From NCBI GenBank assembly GCA_963693285.1, contig OY848917.1, forward strand, positions 10,602,192-10,666,191: DNA of 64,000 nucleotides. The letters are read 5' to 3'. The position numbers and the translations under genes are program-made. The DNA is from Xestospongia muta. Lineage: Eukaryota; Porifera; Demospongiae; Haplosclerida; Petrosiidae. The notes under the pieces are model-generated. The model saw only the letters and a list, made by a program, of their open reading frames with translations, made no database searches and was not told the DNA's origin. Position 1 is the first letter of the stretch. Every line of letters begins with the position of its first letter. This document shows, one piece after another, positions 35,821-48,967 of the stretch.

Positions 35821-36678
35821 TTAGAGGAAAGATCTCTTTCTATATTCAGAATTGCTAGATTGTCTAGCCAAGTTTGTGACATGGTAAAAGGTAGGTAAGT
35901 CTTTAATCTTCTGAGGGAAGAGAAGGTACGCTTTACTACTATGCTTGGCATTTAAAATTACCAGGATTGGATGAAGCATCACTCTAATCATGTCCCAAAA
36001 AGCTATTCCTTGCTGTGAGCAGTAAAGAACAGCTTCCATCAAAGCTTCCACATATTGCCTGTTATCCATAATTACCTGTGTCATTAGCCTATCAAGCTGT
36101 ACCCCAACTGATTTATCCATTTAAACTCTCTTCTGATACTCTTTCCAGTTTAAAATTGTTTCTATGTGAGTTTTAGTTGATGAATGTAGAATAAGTACTC
36201 TTTTTCCTAAAGCATGCTTCCAGTCCTTAAATCCTACCATTGTAAATGTCGTTTCAGGATTGGTATGAAACTGTCTACATGCATAGCAGAAAGCAGCATC
36301 AAAATTTATCGAGGATTCCAACCAAGGATATATCCTATACCATCTTTGCTGGAAAGATTGGATAACTTTACCAAAATCTGACTTGGGAAACTCAATAGTT
36401 GTCTGTACAGGACTTTGGCGTTTATCTTTTGCTGATGTTAAAGATGAGAAACGACTCAGTGATGCAGCAGAAGAAATTGATGATGATGCTAATTCATTAC
36501 TGTCATTGTTACCCTTATCATGAGTTGAGTCAACAGTACTAGTGACATGACTGGCATCACCTTCAGAATCAAATGGAACAAATGGAGAAATTAAAGAAAT
36601 ATAGTCTGAACAGACTGTGCTAGCTTCACACCTAACTACAAGCAATAGTTTATCTAGTGACTCATACGTGGTGACCAT
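35821..36678 (-). pseudogene. hAT transposase N-terminus with TTF-type zinc finger
   Basis: The 185-codon frame 36678-36121 has a serine-rich start and then the TTF-type finger found in ZMYM1-like hAT transposases: FQQRWYRIYPWLESSINFDA, FCYACRQF, VGFKDWKHALGKR, HSSTKTHIETILNWKEY. After one stop, the frame 36120-35821 continues with VIMDNRQYVEALMEAVLYCS, which normally precedes the RNase-H-like catalytic fold. The catalytic region and hATC are missing. Confidence 0.75.
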
Positions 36679-37837
36679 TACAATGACTTACCATCATCAA
36701 TACGGTATCACTCTCAGTAGCCTCTTTGTCACTAACTTCAAATTCCAACATCAATTAAATAAACTGAATCTACTAATTCAACTCTGGAACTCTTACTGTT
36801 TCCAGCTCAAAAATCCATAATTGTAGCTGTGTGTTTCATGGTTGCACTTTAAATACCAGTAAAAGCAGCTGGTTATTTTAACACACCATGTGCTTTTTAA
36901 TTATTTTAGTGGGTAGAGCTGTGAAGTATTATGTAAACTATTTAAGTAAACAGTGGGTAGAGATATGAAGTATTCAGTACCAAGTAGGAGTGTCTTTAAA
37001 TAATTTATAAAAGCTATTTAAAAGTTATAGTGGAAAATGTTTACCATATAGGACAATCTCCTAGTCTGCCCTTATGTAGATACACCTATGGTACAGTGTA
37101 CAAGCCTTGTGATGTTATTGATATTTCTGCCAGAGTTTTCCCAATATTGGCATCATATAATTGTATTTGATGTCAATAATTACTTCGTGGTTTGTGAAAT
37201 TTTGCACACATTCTCATTATCATGCGTATGAAGTTGCTAGAGAAGACACTGTAGACTTTTTTGTTAAACAAACTCAATTTGCAGACCATAATGTACTGGA
37301 GATTTATAGAAATCATGTTTTGAAATATTATATTCATGACTTAATATAACAATAATTAATTAATCATGAGTTGTCAATCTGGGTGGTATTCTTTTTGTCC
37401 CTGTTAAAGCCATCTGTACCATCTTTGAGGAATTTCTATTACCTTAATATAATGTATCCTGAGAAAATGTTTGAATTCTTTGAACTGTTTCATGTGACAA
37501 GTGTTCATCTCATATATTTCTCCTTGTAGTTTTTCACTTCTCAAACGGTAAAGCTTAGCTTTTGGAGCTAATATATTACAACATAATTTCAAATGTTCAA
37601 TAAGATTGTCACCATTCATGAAGTTATTATTAATCAGATGAAATTATATCGTTTATGTTGTTAGTATCACCATTGGAATCGCCTACCATATGAAGTACTA
37701 ATTTTCATAATAATTTTTTTATTTTGTTTGAAGTACATGTGTTTACTTTAGCTTCAAAAGCATCTTTGTCATCAATGTAATCACCATGTTATTAAGTGTA
37801 AAAATCTGAATCTTCAAAGTAGGTTTAGAAATAGATA

Positions 37838-38358
37838 TTAAGCTATGATGTGATGCTCCTCGTGCTTCTCAAACTCAGGAACAGGTAGTTTAACAGAGGT
37901 GGAACCCTTGCACTTCACAAATCCCATTCTGCTTAACAGAAACTTAGCCCATGCTTTGGTGAACACTATTGAGCCAACATACTGCCTTAGAAAACTGCAA
38001 TCAGTGGCAGCAACAATTTCTTCCGCAGCAGCCAATACTATAACAGTGTTGACTACTCCCACTTTACCTTGTAACATACTCTCTCATTTGAGCATTCAGA
38101 GTACTCCCAAGCAAAAGGGGATGGCCACATGCTTTTGTAGGAACTTTTAATGTTTAAGTCTTCAAAATACTGCTTTTTCAGCAGATGGGCAGTAGATTCT
38201 GGGATTGTGAAGTGCCACGATGCCTTGGTTGGTCTGCACTCAGCAGCATACCTTCCTATGCAAGCACAATCCTCAGAGGTGTAGCTTTTAGACTGTAAAA
38301 ATGAGCAATAGACACTTCTACTGTGCAATGTCAATTTGAGGGCTACATTAATTTTCAT
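37838..38358 (-). pseudogene. DDE-transposase N-terminal fragment
   Basis: Frames 38358-38053 and 38077-37838 overlap and together resemble the N-terminal, DNA-binding part of a transposon protein frequent in sponges and cnidarians: RPTKASWHFTIPESTAHLLK, then CSFLRQYVGSIVFTKAWAKF, LLSRMGFVKCKGSTS and LPVPEFEKHEE. The catalytic DDE domain that should follow is not present. I know the pattern from genome annotations and am not sure of the superfamily. It lies just before the FBH1 exon at 38650, on the opposite strand. Confidence 0.5.
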
Positions 38359-38649
38359 GATGTACAGAGAAAGTGGAGGCTAATATTCTTCAGTAGTATC
38401 TACTCAAGGAAATATGATACCTGACACTTATAACCATTTCAAAGTGTTTAATTTTGCACATTTATATCTATACTTATATTGTCTGACAATCCATTATACA
38501 TACACTATGTAGTAGATATCATTTAACAAATAGTTAAAGATAATTTCATTTATAGTATAATATGTATTATTGTTACTTTAAAGTAATTTAAGTGCAGGTA
38601 TAATATTTCATTTCATTTATTGTGTGTCAATATTTCTTTTCTTTTTTAG

Positions 38650-41600
38650 ATCAACAAACTTGTTATTTCATTCAAAGTTTAGCCAAGAAGAGACAAAACA
38701 AGTTTTATCATTGTTAAGGTGTCATCCTCAGTACCTTATTATTAAGCAATCTTCATTATTTCAGAATCTATTGAAAGAATCAGAAGAGGTATTATCTAGT
38801 TCCAATTTTATCAATATTATGCATTCTAATCTTGAACTTTACTTGTGCAAATTAAAGCAATATTACTGTAGTCATTAAAATAAGGTACCATTAATAGTCT
38901 ATTGTATTTTTTATGATGATGTACATTTGTTTTTCATTTAGGATACCTTGCTGGTCACTGCTGTCTCACTTGTTTTATTGAATAAAGATGTATTTGAGAC
39001 TAAGCAAGTATTTGACAGTCTACTTCAATCATATTGTATAGAGATTACTACAGAATTGTTTTATTGTTTGGCTACATTGTTTTATCATCTTTGGAGAATC
39101 AAAGTCTTCCCACAAAGGTAATCTATTTGTCTCTATTATGTTTTAATAGAGTGGTAGATCCTGTTTATAGCAAGCTTTTGAAATTGCTATAGTATGTGTT
39201 AATACATCAGTTAAATATGAGCATTTCATTAACTATAATTGTGCATTTTAATTGTAAAGTTAAACTAGTAGACTATAAAAAGAGTTAAGCTATGATTAGA
39301 CATGGCACTCTACAACAAGTATAAAAGCCGATTATAGTATCTGAATAGCTTTCCAAATAATGTGCAATTTTAGAATGATTTATATTTTTCAATTAATGGT
39401 GTGTTGCTTCTCATAGATTATTTCATACAATTATAGTAAATTATAATGTTAAATTGATGTATTATCTGCTTTATTACTGACAGGTTACATTATCAAACTT
39501 ACTACATTTTGAAGAACTTTCTCTTTAGGTAACAAAAGTTTGTAATATTATACTTGTGCCAATGTTTACTTATAATTGAGTACCACATCCTCCTACTTTG
39601 CTTAAAAGACCTATATTTGAGCAATGATTGTTTTAATATAGGGAAATACATCACCTGTATTGCAAATTGTATTTTGCTTTCTAATAATAGACTTAAAAAT
39701 GCTATTGCATTTGTTGTAGCAGACTTTTAGTTTGCACTTGTGTGCCAAGTAATTACTATAATTATTTTGGATGACACAGAATTATATACGTATGTCATGT
39801 TTGCAATTTAAAATCTTGTTATACACAACTTTTAAGAACAATGAATGAAAGGAAACTGCATCCTTTAACCACTGATGTACATAGCAACCATTGAATTCAT
39901 TAACCCTAACCATGAGTGCTATAATAATGTCTGTGACTAATAATGTTTGCAGTATCTTGCTAGCTTGTTTTCTAGCATTTTATAACTAATAGACTTTCAC
40001 AGATACTGCTACTAATTATACAATCCTTGCAACTCTAATCAGTTTTTCACTGTGAAGTCAGTATCTTCCAAAACAGTTATAGAATGATTTTTTGAATTAT
40101 AAATTTGTTTTATTTTTATGTATAATCATTTCTAATAACAATAACATGTTATATAATAATTAATATTATTGATAGAGGTGACAAAAGTGTCACATTAACT
40201 GAAGAACAAAATGCAATAGTCAAACATCCTCTATTACCTGGTCATGTCTGGAAGATTATTGCTTTTGCTGGTATGTAATATATGCTCCATACTCATTTAC
40301 TTTTGTTCATTGTAATTTTCTACTGGTAAAATGTGTGCACAGGCTATTTACTATACTTAGTTGCTTTGGTAAATATTTTGTTAACTGCATACAATGTAGT
40401 CATGGCATTTTGTATAGTAATTGTGCATTTACAAATATTGCAGATCATCTCTTCCATATAGATTTTCTCATATCAAAATAAGTGGTATTATATTAGTGTA
40501 TACTATACACCTTATCACATTTATGTTGTTTAACATAAATGCAGCAGCAGCATAACTTTCCCTAATGCTTTCTTCAGATTTAGCAAAATATAGCTCTTTA
40601 CAACAATAACCATACCATTAAAGATAATCTAAGAACTCTTTTTACAAATATAATCTTGTTGTTTAGGTACTGGGAAAACAACTAGTTTGGTTCACCTGGC
40701 TTGTGAAAACAGTACTTTGAAGTTTTTATACCTTTGTTACAACAAGTCTGTTTAGGAAAATGCTCAAAAAGTGTTTGGGAGTAATGTTAAATGTCAAACA
40801 TTCCATTCATTGGCTTTCCGGACAGCTGGGTTAGTGTAACAACACTTACATCACACTTTGTGTACCCAGGAGTATTTAACCAAAGTAAGAGTATACAGTC
40901 CCATTTAATATATGCACTGAGGAAAAGATTAATATACTTTAATTAAACGGCCTACTTTGTTGATAAAGAAGAGATGAATGGAGTGTATACTTGCTGTATT
41001 TTCCTTTTCCATTATATACTCAAGGTGTACTCATAGTTCTATTGTATTTAATTGAAAGATAAGCTTGTATTTATAGACTTGTTAATTTAGTTTAAGTAAA
41101 TGTTTAGGAGACATTCTAAAACTACATTACTATATCATTATTTGGCTAAACATGTTTACGATGTATATTTATTAGTAATTCTAAATATTTATGACAAAGA
41201 TATTGAGATATCATTTATTTTGCAGATCAATGTACAAGCACAAATTTCTTCATTGTAACTTCAATGTAGATTATGTTTCAAAGGCTGTTAATAAGCAAGA
41301 TGAAAAAATGTTAGATCACTTATCATATTCTAAATACATTGTGGAAACACTGGAATGTTTTATGGCATCATCTGATCCTATTATATCTGAAGATCATGTT
41401 CCTGAGATAAATGAGATAGCAACTAAAGCCAAATTTTTGGAGTGTTTTATATATACACCAATGTCTTCATCTGATCGACAGAAATTAACTAAAATGGTAT
41501 GGTCTTGTATTGTAATACTTGTATCTTTTGTATCAGGAAGTGTGTATTATTATGTCAATGTTTTATGTATATTTAATTGTCTTAATTAGTTGATTGTTTT

Positions 41601-44600
41601 ATTTTATTACTTATAGGTAGTAACTGAAGCTTGCTCTTTGTGGTCTAAAATGAAAAATGTTAAAGACAAAGATGTATATATGCCACATGATGGTAATGTT
41701 ATGATATGTCATAACTGTTTAAATATGTTTGATTACTCTCTCATGTATATTTATATACCTTGCCAAAATTCTTCAACAAAATTATTGTTAGACACCATTT
41801 ACATACTATACATTGGTTACCTCACAATTGGTCTAATAATTTTAGAAGTTGGATAGTGTAGACAAAATGGGAGTACATGTAAATCAAATGAAAGCACAAT
41901 ACTTGTGTGATGGTGCATTGTTAAGCTATTTCAGTTTTGTTTCTTTTATACAGGTTATCTCAAAGTCTATCAATTACAGAATCCTCAAATATTAGGTTAT
42001 GACTGTATATTAGTTGATGAAGCACAAGATATAACTCCAGGTATTAAATCAATATATACTGTACTAATATGACATAATAATTATATAGCTATAATCTCAG
42101 TGGTTCAAGGTCAAACATGTCCTAAAGTGTTTGTTGGAGATCCTTATCAACAGATCTATGGATCTAGGGGAGCTGTGAATGCTCTTGATGCTATAGAACC
42201 AACTCACACATTCTATTTAACTGAGGTACTTGTGATCTTTCTTGTCAGCAATCAAGAATTGTGTTTTTATCTTCATACAAATCTAGTCTTTCAGATTTGG
42301 TCCCAATATTGCTTTTAGCACCTCATGTCTATTAGAGGCTCTCAAAGGAGTTTATGTGCAGACACTTACTGGTGGCTTTCAATCTGGTAAGTCATATTTA
42401 TCAATAGACATACATCTTTGTACCACATGTAGGTGGATATTCTGGTACAAGAGAAGGTCAGGTTGCTTACATAGGTCGTACTAACCTCAAACTGTTTCAC
42501 AAAATGGTTGAAACAATCCGAACAAAACCAGATGTTAAACTTGGATTTGCTGGTGGTGTAGATGGCTATGGATTTGATTATCTAGTGGATATTCATAGAC
42601 TATGCACAAGGGGTGATTTGAATCTCATCAAGAATGGTCTAATCAAGAAGTTTGCAAATTCTCATTCTGATCGTGCACTTCAACAGCTAATGAAATACGC
42701 AGAGCGTACTAATGATGTGTCACTAAGAAACAAGATAAAGGTATGTGTAACATTAGTTGCTACTCAACACGTTATCTCTTTCAACTGTATATTCAAAAGA
42801 TATTTACATAAAGCACATCACTAAAGGTCAAGACTTCACTTAGCATGCTTCAGTAACAAAGACATAATAATAATAAGCACAATATGAATAAATATATACC
42901 AAACCATACACATATTTAACATAGCCCAATCCCTTCCTTCACCCCATTTAAGCTAATAGATTAGTCTTTCTGGGGGACAAGTTGTTTCTGAGTGAGAATG
43001 AGTAACAATCACTCTAGGACTAGTTTCTGACTGAGTACTAGTTAGTTTCTCAAGTTGAACTCAAAGATCTCCATGATTTCTTCATATTTGTCCTGAAGGT
43101 GCCTCGACTAGGTAAGATCAAAGAGTATCAAGTGGTTGAAGTATCTGACCTGGTACTTTTCTTCATTGGATGTCTGCCCACATTGCTACATCATCAGGAT
43201 AGGGAGGTAGAGGTCTGACTCCATGTTGACAGCCATAGTAACACTTTTTTTCAAGCATTGTGAAATTCTTGATATGTAACCACAAGAATGCAAAGAGTTT
43301 TGATGTATAGTACACCAGTACAGACCATTCATAATTCTGCATGATTGAGTCCACACCAAGGCATAGGGGTTGCCTTGTAGCTTAGATGAATGTTGTCAGG
43401 ATCCTCTTACCTTTTCAACAGACCCTTAACTGTCTTTACCAGGCAATTCGACTGAGGATAATGAGTGCAACTTGTAACATGTACAAACCCATAAGACTGT
43501 GCAAACTCTTTCATCTCCTTGGACACAAACTGAGGTCCATTGTCACTTATAGTGGTGAAGGGGATTCGATATCTAGAGAAATAGCCTTTAAAGCTGTTAT
43601 TACATTGTTAGAGGTTTTCAGACCTTGTTGGCATAACTTAACAAGTGATTCCATTTGTTTGGTTACACTTGGCCACCAGAGTGCTGCAGAGAATCTCTGA
43701 TGATAGTGGTGAAGACCTTGATGATCCAGAATGTATCTTAGAGAGGGTCCAGCCTTTAACCATTTAGCAACAACAATACAATTACAAAAACAGCAATAAA
43801 TCTTCCACAATGCTAAGTTTACTCATCACCTTCCAATAGCTTAAATACTCTTCTCTGATTCTTTGATGATCTGGTTATCCTTAGCTACAGTAAGTGTTAT
43901 GATTTGGGAGCTGATACTTGAGCTTGTCAATAACAGTCTAGACAATCAGGATTAATTGGTAGTGATGAAACAACAGTATGTACAAGCAGTTCTATATAAT
44001 TTTTGTCTAAAAAATCATCTGAAGTGGGTGTTTCTTGAATAGAGTCTATTTTACTAGGTAGTTTACAGTAACCAATTTAATAGTGTCTCCTCTTCTTATA
44101 TTTGTGACAAACAACATCACGGGCTAAACACTGTAACTTATCGGTAATTTACCACATCTGGTACATTTGCCTATACTTGGCCTCTTAAGTGGTTGACGCT
44201 TTGTATGGCATTTTGGTTGACCTCTTGTTTGTTACATAGCTCCTCTGTATTCACCTCTCTGACCTAAAGGATGTACTGGTTTAATTACAGCTTCAACTCT
44301 TTCCTGAGATGGTTGAGTTGAGATACCTTTACCCTTGACTAATGACTACTTCACTCTGTCTAGCCTTCATAATAGCCTTTTCTAGATGCATCTAGCTACA
44401 ACTAGATGCAGATTTAGATCTGCATCTAGTTGTAGCTGCTCTGACAAACTTGAGGTAAATATACCAACAACTATTCTGTCTCTGATCATTTTAATAATTA
44501 GAGTTCCATATACAGTGCTCCACTAGAGAATACAATGATGTTATAAGACTATCAACAGACTCTCCCCTGAATTGTAAATGTTGATTGAACTTAGCTCACT

Positions 44601-46421
44601 CATAAATCCAATTGGATTTTTTGATGAAATCATGTTCAAACTTATTCTTCACAGTCTCATATTTCTTCTTGTCTTTGACTGACAGTCTAAACAAAGTTGT
44701 TAAGATATTGTCTTCTGTGTTCACCATAGTGTAAATTAATGTATATTAACTTTGCTTTCCTCATCTTTTAATGCTAAACCTTAAGCTTGCCTAAATCCAT
44801 CAAACCTTCCAACAACTTGGGCCATTAATTGTCTAGCTTTGTGAAGCAAAAACTCTCAGGTGGTGATATTTGGTAAGTAGCCATCACGTGTTAATTGGAT
44901 CTCTTTTGATCCTTTTTTTAAGTCTTTCTTTGGCTTTCCAAATCCTATTCTAGACACCATGCATTATCTCTTATTACATGTTTAGTTGATTAACCGAGAT
45001 CTTTTAGTAATAATAGTAGAAACACGATAGAGTAAATAAGTCAGCTACATGTATATTAGTTAGTCACTTCAGGACAAGACTGTGAATAATAATCATGCAC
45101 GAATGATAAGTAGTCATACCACTACAACTTATTAATCAGAGACTGAACGCCCAAAATGTTTATTAATTTTGTGAACACTAATTTTGTAAGCGAGCTATAA
45201 TCATGAAAATATGGAAATTTTAACCTATAATAAGTAGATTAACCATTAGATTTTTTTAATTTTTTTCTGCCAGCCTTACATTTTATGTATTTTTTGTTAT
45301 TAGTTATGCCTAACATATACAAACATTCCCAGTTTAATTGATGAAATTAAATCAAGAGCTGTTGATATCTCTGTAGCAGGTATGTACTTTGTTGTTGTAT
45401 CATCTAGTATTATATGTACTAATGTCTCCCTGTGTACACATATATAGCACATAGATATCGTCTTTTCTACTGCACATAAAAGTAAAGGGTTAGAATTTGA
45501 TATTGTTGTGCTAACTGATGACTATCTAGAGGGTGCAGAGAGATCTAATTATGGGGAAAATGTTGATTACAGTAAGAATGTCATAAAACAAGACAATTGC
45601 CAGAATTGTATATTCCTTAATTTAGCAAAATGTCCTGAAGATGAACACAATCTGTTGTATGTAGCCATTACAAGAACAAAAATGCGGTTATTTTTCAATG
45701 ATACTGTTCCCAAAGTTCTAAGTCTAGTTAATGAGCACTTTGTTGTCCCTTCAGTTATGGTCAGTACTTTATGAATACAAATAATAATATTCTTTTTAAT
45801 GCAAGCACATTATTATTATTATTAATCATCTTAGTATCTATCAACTTTATTTAATGGATTGTCAACCTTTCAACATTTTAAATTATAAGTTGTTTGCTTA
45901 TTGGACATGCATTTTTTTGTATATTGTTCTATAACTGCATGTGCTAGTGAATGTGCTTTTCTTTTATTAGGTGAATAAACCATCCTGTGTACTGTGTGGT
46001 AGAACTTTGATGACTACTGGTTGTTGTATGTTTAAAGAGTCTATTGTTTTGGTAAATAATCATTTCACATAATGTATGCAAATTCAGTCAAAAAACACTA
46101 AAATAAGCACCCCAAGGTTTAGTAATATCTAATGACTCAAGTTGTAGTTCATACATTAATTTTGTCTTTTTACATATTAAATTACATTGAGTTTGGGCAA
46201 AGCTCGAAAGTTGCTGCTCACTACATTAGAATATAGTACATACATTTATTTAACATATATTTATCAATAGAATGTCATCTCCAACTATTAACATCTGTTA
46301 TTATTGGTTTAGTGTTTATTTCATTTTACAGGCTGAACATCATGTTTCTTTAAATTCTGGTCCACTATGTTGTCAGTGTTCACTACAACTTGTACCACAT
46401 TTATCTAAAATCGTCAAATGA
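38650..46421 (+). CDS. FBH1: FBH1 helicase region, fourteen 3' exons (in-frame TAG)
   Basis: FBH1 is a UvrD-family 3'-5' DNA helicase that limits RAD51 filaments and acts in replication-stress repair as part of an SCF complex. Exons: 38650-38788, 38942-39117, 40176-40270, 40667-40829, 41226-41496, 41617-41692, 41954-42040, 42089-42225, 42287-42386, 42433-42740, 45304-45379, 45455-45759, 45971-46051, 46332-46421. All junctions are GT-AG and in phase. Motifs: LTEEQNAIV; Walker A AFAGTGKTTS (split between exons); TFHSLAF; Walker [26 protein letters not shown], nearly diagnostic for FBH1; [27 protein letters not shown]; and a C-terminal CxxC pair set. An in-frame TAG (40753-40755) lies in motif Ia (CYNKSV-stop-ENAQKV). 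The 42741-45303 intron contains a Gypsy remnant. Identity is secure; function of this copy is doubtful. Confidence 0.92.
43390..44960 (-). mobile_element. Ty3/Gypsy element 3 remnant in an FBH1 intron
   Basis: From about 44960 the minus strand shows gag remains ([10 protein letters not shown], then about 44560-44350 [20 protein letters not shown], [14 protein letters not shown]) and a zinc-knuckle-like KCTRCGK near 44170. Protease and reverse transcriptase are deleted. At 43810-43390 integrase follows: [40 protein letters not shown] (second catalytic Asp) and [17 protein letters not shown], where the usual catalytic Glu region is altered. Frame shifts are frequent. No LTR pair is apparent, so only the coding core is delimited. 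Confidence 0.8.
44394..44437. repeat. Perfect 20-bp inverted repeat, 4-base loop
   Basis: agctacaactagatgcagat (44394-44413) is followed by ttag and then its exact reverse complement (44418-44437). It sits in the gag remnant of Gypsy 3, where a KLQ-DADLTLEKA-like gag sequence would be expected. Confidence 0.95.
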
Positions 46422-46884
46422 ATACTGACTTTTATAAATTTCATTTATGTCATCTCTTGTAATGAAAGTTGATCAGTTTAATTACAGAATTTAATATTTT
46501 AATATACTCAATTGTGTTGTCACCTTCATATCTTAAATTTATATCTTTTGTTTTACTAATTACATTTAAGGAAATTGTTTAGCTGTTCGCTACCTAGACT
46601 TGATTGTAGAAATGACATGCTTTTTTGTTACACTTTAAAGAGGAACAAGCTTGTAATTTAATATGAGTCAGATGCTTGTGTAGATCAAATTTGTACTTAA
46701 ATCTTTGAAAGTTTAAAATGTGAATATTCATTGGAAACCATGAAGTTATATTGGGCTTATAGACCAACCTTAAGCCAAAGAGAGTCTCATATACAGCAAA
46801 ATAAGCACTTGTGGCACAATCAATAATTGAATAACTAATTCAATTCCAATGTTAAAAATTCATACATCTGCTTAATGTTTTCAG

Positions 46885-47510
46885 CAGAGTATACTACACA
46901 CCACAACTAATGTTTGCTATTGCTGCCTAAACATCCGGACTGTGATACAAGTATTTTTTTCTTCTTGTGATGAATCACAAATTGATATAATAACTACATC
47001 ATTGCCTACTGGCAACGATTTATTTGATATTGTAAATGACAATATTTTGATGTCACTCAGCAATGCTAAACTGACCCTAGTGGGACTGAAAGATATAATA
47101 GACACCACAACAACTGTATCATACAAGGTGAAGTAACATATTGACAAAAATATTTCAAACCTTTTAACATATTGTAGGTTGTATGTATGCTTCTTACAAA
47201 TAACCACAGACCTTCACACTTCATTCCAGTGCAGCTTCATATTCATAACAACACAAATTTCCTTGGAGCAGTATCATGTGGTGAAGGAACATTTAATAGG
47301 CGTCTGCAGCAGCAGAACATTCAAATGATACTGCACATAAGTGCAATAATGCATACCACAGTCTTAAGCTATAAATATGTGATGTTGCTAACTTCTACAG
47401 AGTGTAACATTTTTGTAGCACTTACTCGTAGGTGTGACAAAGATACATCAAAATTAATCACCATGATCCATAACATAATCTCTGCCCGAAAATTTATAAA
47501 ATTATTTTAA
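46885..47510 (+). CDS. Unrecognised two-exon coding segment
   Basis: Exon 46885-47127 follows a TTTTCAG acceptor and reads in phase 0 through SSCDESQIDIITTSLPTGND and LVGLKDIIDTTTTVSYK. A GTGAAG donor and a 50-base intron ending ATTGTAG lead to exon 47178-47510: VVCMLLTNNHRPSHFIPVQL, LGAVSCGEGTFNRRLQQQ, YKYVMLLTSTECNIFVAL, ending in a stop after ARKFIKLF. The combined frame is about 191 codons, free of stops, and the intron matches the short introns of this genome. I do not recognise the protein and find no start exon. It is on the FBH1 strand, 0.46 kb after the FBH1 stop. It might be a separate gene or a transposon-derived reading. Confidence 0.45.
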
Positions 47511-47999
47511 GCTACGTTGTGACTTGAAAGCAAATGAGCATTGTTTGTAGAAAAACAAAAGAGCAACATTGTTGTTTGTTAAAAGTGACATTGTATTTTG
47601 CAACACAAAGTTACATAGTGGTTAGTAGATTTAAGACAATATTGAACAGATCCTCACCTCACCCAGATTAGGTCAATCTAAGAGGATATATTCTTTATGG
47701 ATTAGGATGATAAAAATAGGTTTGCCATTTCTCTTCTAGTTCAGTACTGTCCTAATGCATGTGGTGTCCTTGTTGTTACTGCCGAAGCAACCCATAAAAG
47801 TCTACCTATCAGTGTATCCTTTGAACTGAATAAAAATCAATTCTGACTAAACAATGATGTTGTAACTTTTACATGCCTAACCAGCGTAGACGTACCTAAT
47901 GAACAAACTATAAACAAAAATATTACTATTCTAGAAAATGAGTTTTAAAGCGACAGAAGTTGTTTTATGGTGACTGAGCACACTATGATCTATTGCTGT
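47511..47999. other. No gene seen
   Basis: AT-rich spacer between the unrecognised + strand segment and the receptor cluster on the - strand. Confidence 0.5.
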
Positions 48000-48967
48000 C
48001 TTTCTTCTTATTAGCTACTGCATAAAGATTTGTCAGATACAGATTGATTATTTTTATTATCTCCTAAGTGTAGATTTTCATCTAACTCACTTTCAACTGT
48101 AGTACCATCTCTGTATTGTAAGAATTAACATAATGGTTGATAACAGTTATAACAACAATCCATGTTTACCTTAATAACAAGTATTGTCCTGTATATTCTC
48201 TTTGTGGTATCATTACATCACTAGAAAAGTATGACAAATGCATCTTTAATTGAAATTAATAATTACACAAACAATTTGGATGTAGGAAATTATTTTCAAA
48301 TTAATAAAATACTTAGGATTTTTTATATTTCCTTTTAGATCTTAAAAATCATTAGCAGCTAATAATAAACACAATGACAGTGATGAGGTTAATAATAAAT
48401 AGAAAACCCACTACAATAATAATAGGACATGATGACAACATTTCTTCAAAATTACATTTGCTTGTTTGAGAACTTGGAGTTGCATAGTTTTAATAATATT
48501 GTCATTCCATTGATTGACAATAATAATGATAAAATGACAGCTTTAGTTCACTAACTGATGATGCAACTTCATTGAGTTATATAATTAAAATTGAGGCAAT
48601 TTTAAAAGTATGAAATATGACAGTTTGACAACATACCTGCTTCAACAGCAGTGATATCAATGATGCTAATTGATGATGTAAACGTTGATGACATTGGTGA
48701 TGGTGTCAATTTGCTGACTTATATAATGAAAGAAATTAAGCAATTTTAAAGAACATTTTGATAATATTTACCTGTAATGAGTGTAATGATAACACAACAT
48801 TCACTTGGAAGTGTATGTTCCTCATTTGAGTATGATACCATAAAGAAACTGTAGTTTTGAATATTACATAAACCACTGATTATCAGTTCAATATATTTGG
48901 TCACTCCTACAATGAATGCTTTATAATCACAATCATTAACACCATAGAACACTTCATTAAACATCAT
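48000..48967 (-). pseudogene. Truncated Ig/FN3 receptor copy R3
   Basis: This copy retains only the 3' half of the receptor layout seen in R1 and R2. The second half of the FN3 exon is at 48967-48776 (FYGVNDCDYKAFIVGVTKYI, YSFFMVSYSNEEHTLPSE). The linker exon lies around 48645-48715 and the membrane exon around 48365-48600 (IIIVVGFLFIINLITVIVFI). The juxtamembrane mini-exon lies near 48170-48200 (EYTGQYLLLR), and a tail exon near 48000-48120 (DGTTVESELDENLHLGDN). The membrane exon has TAA TGA after AGCTGC, and the tail is frame-shifted so that its tyrosine motifs are lost. The Ig exons and signal peptide are absent upstream. Confidence 0.8.

Noticed and set aside
43386..43700. 104-codon + strand open frame in the FBH1 intron
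   Set aside because: The minus strand encodes Gypsy 3 integrase motifs here; the + reading is a shadow.
46917..47207. 96-codon minus-strand frame opposite the unrecognised two-exon segment
   Set aside because: It crosses the + strand intron and has no features; the + reading has correct splice sites at both ends of that intron.
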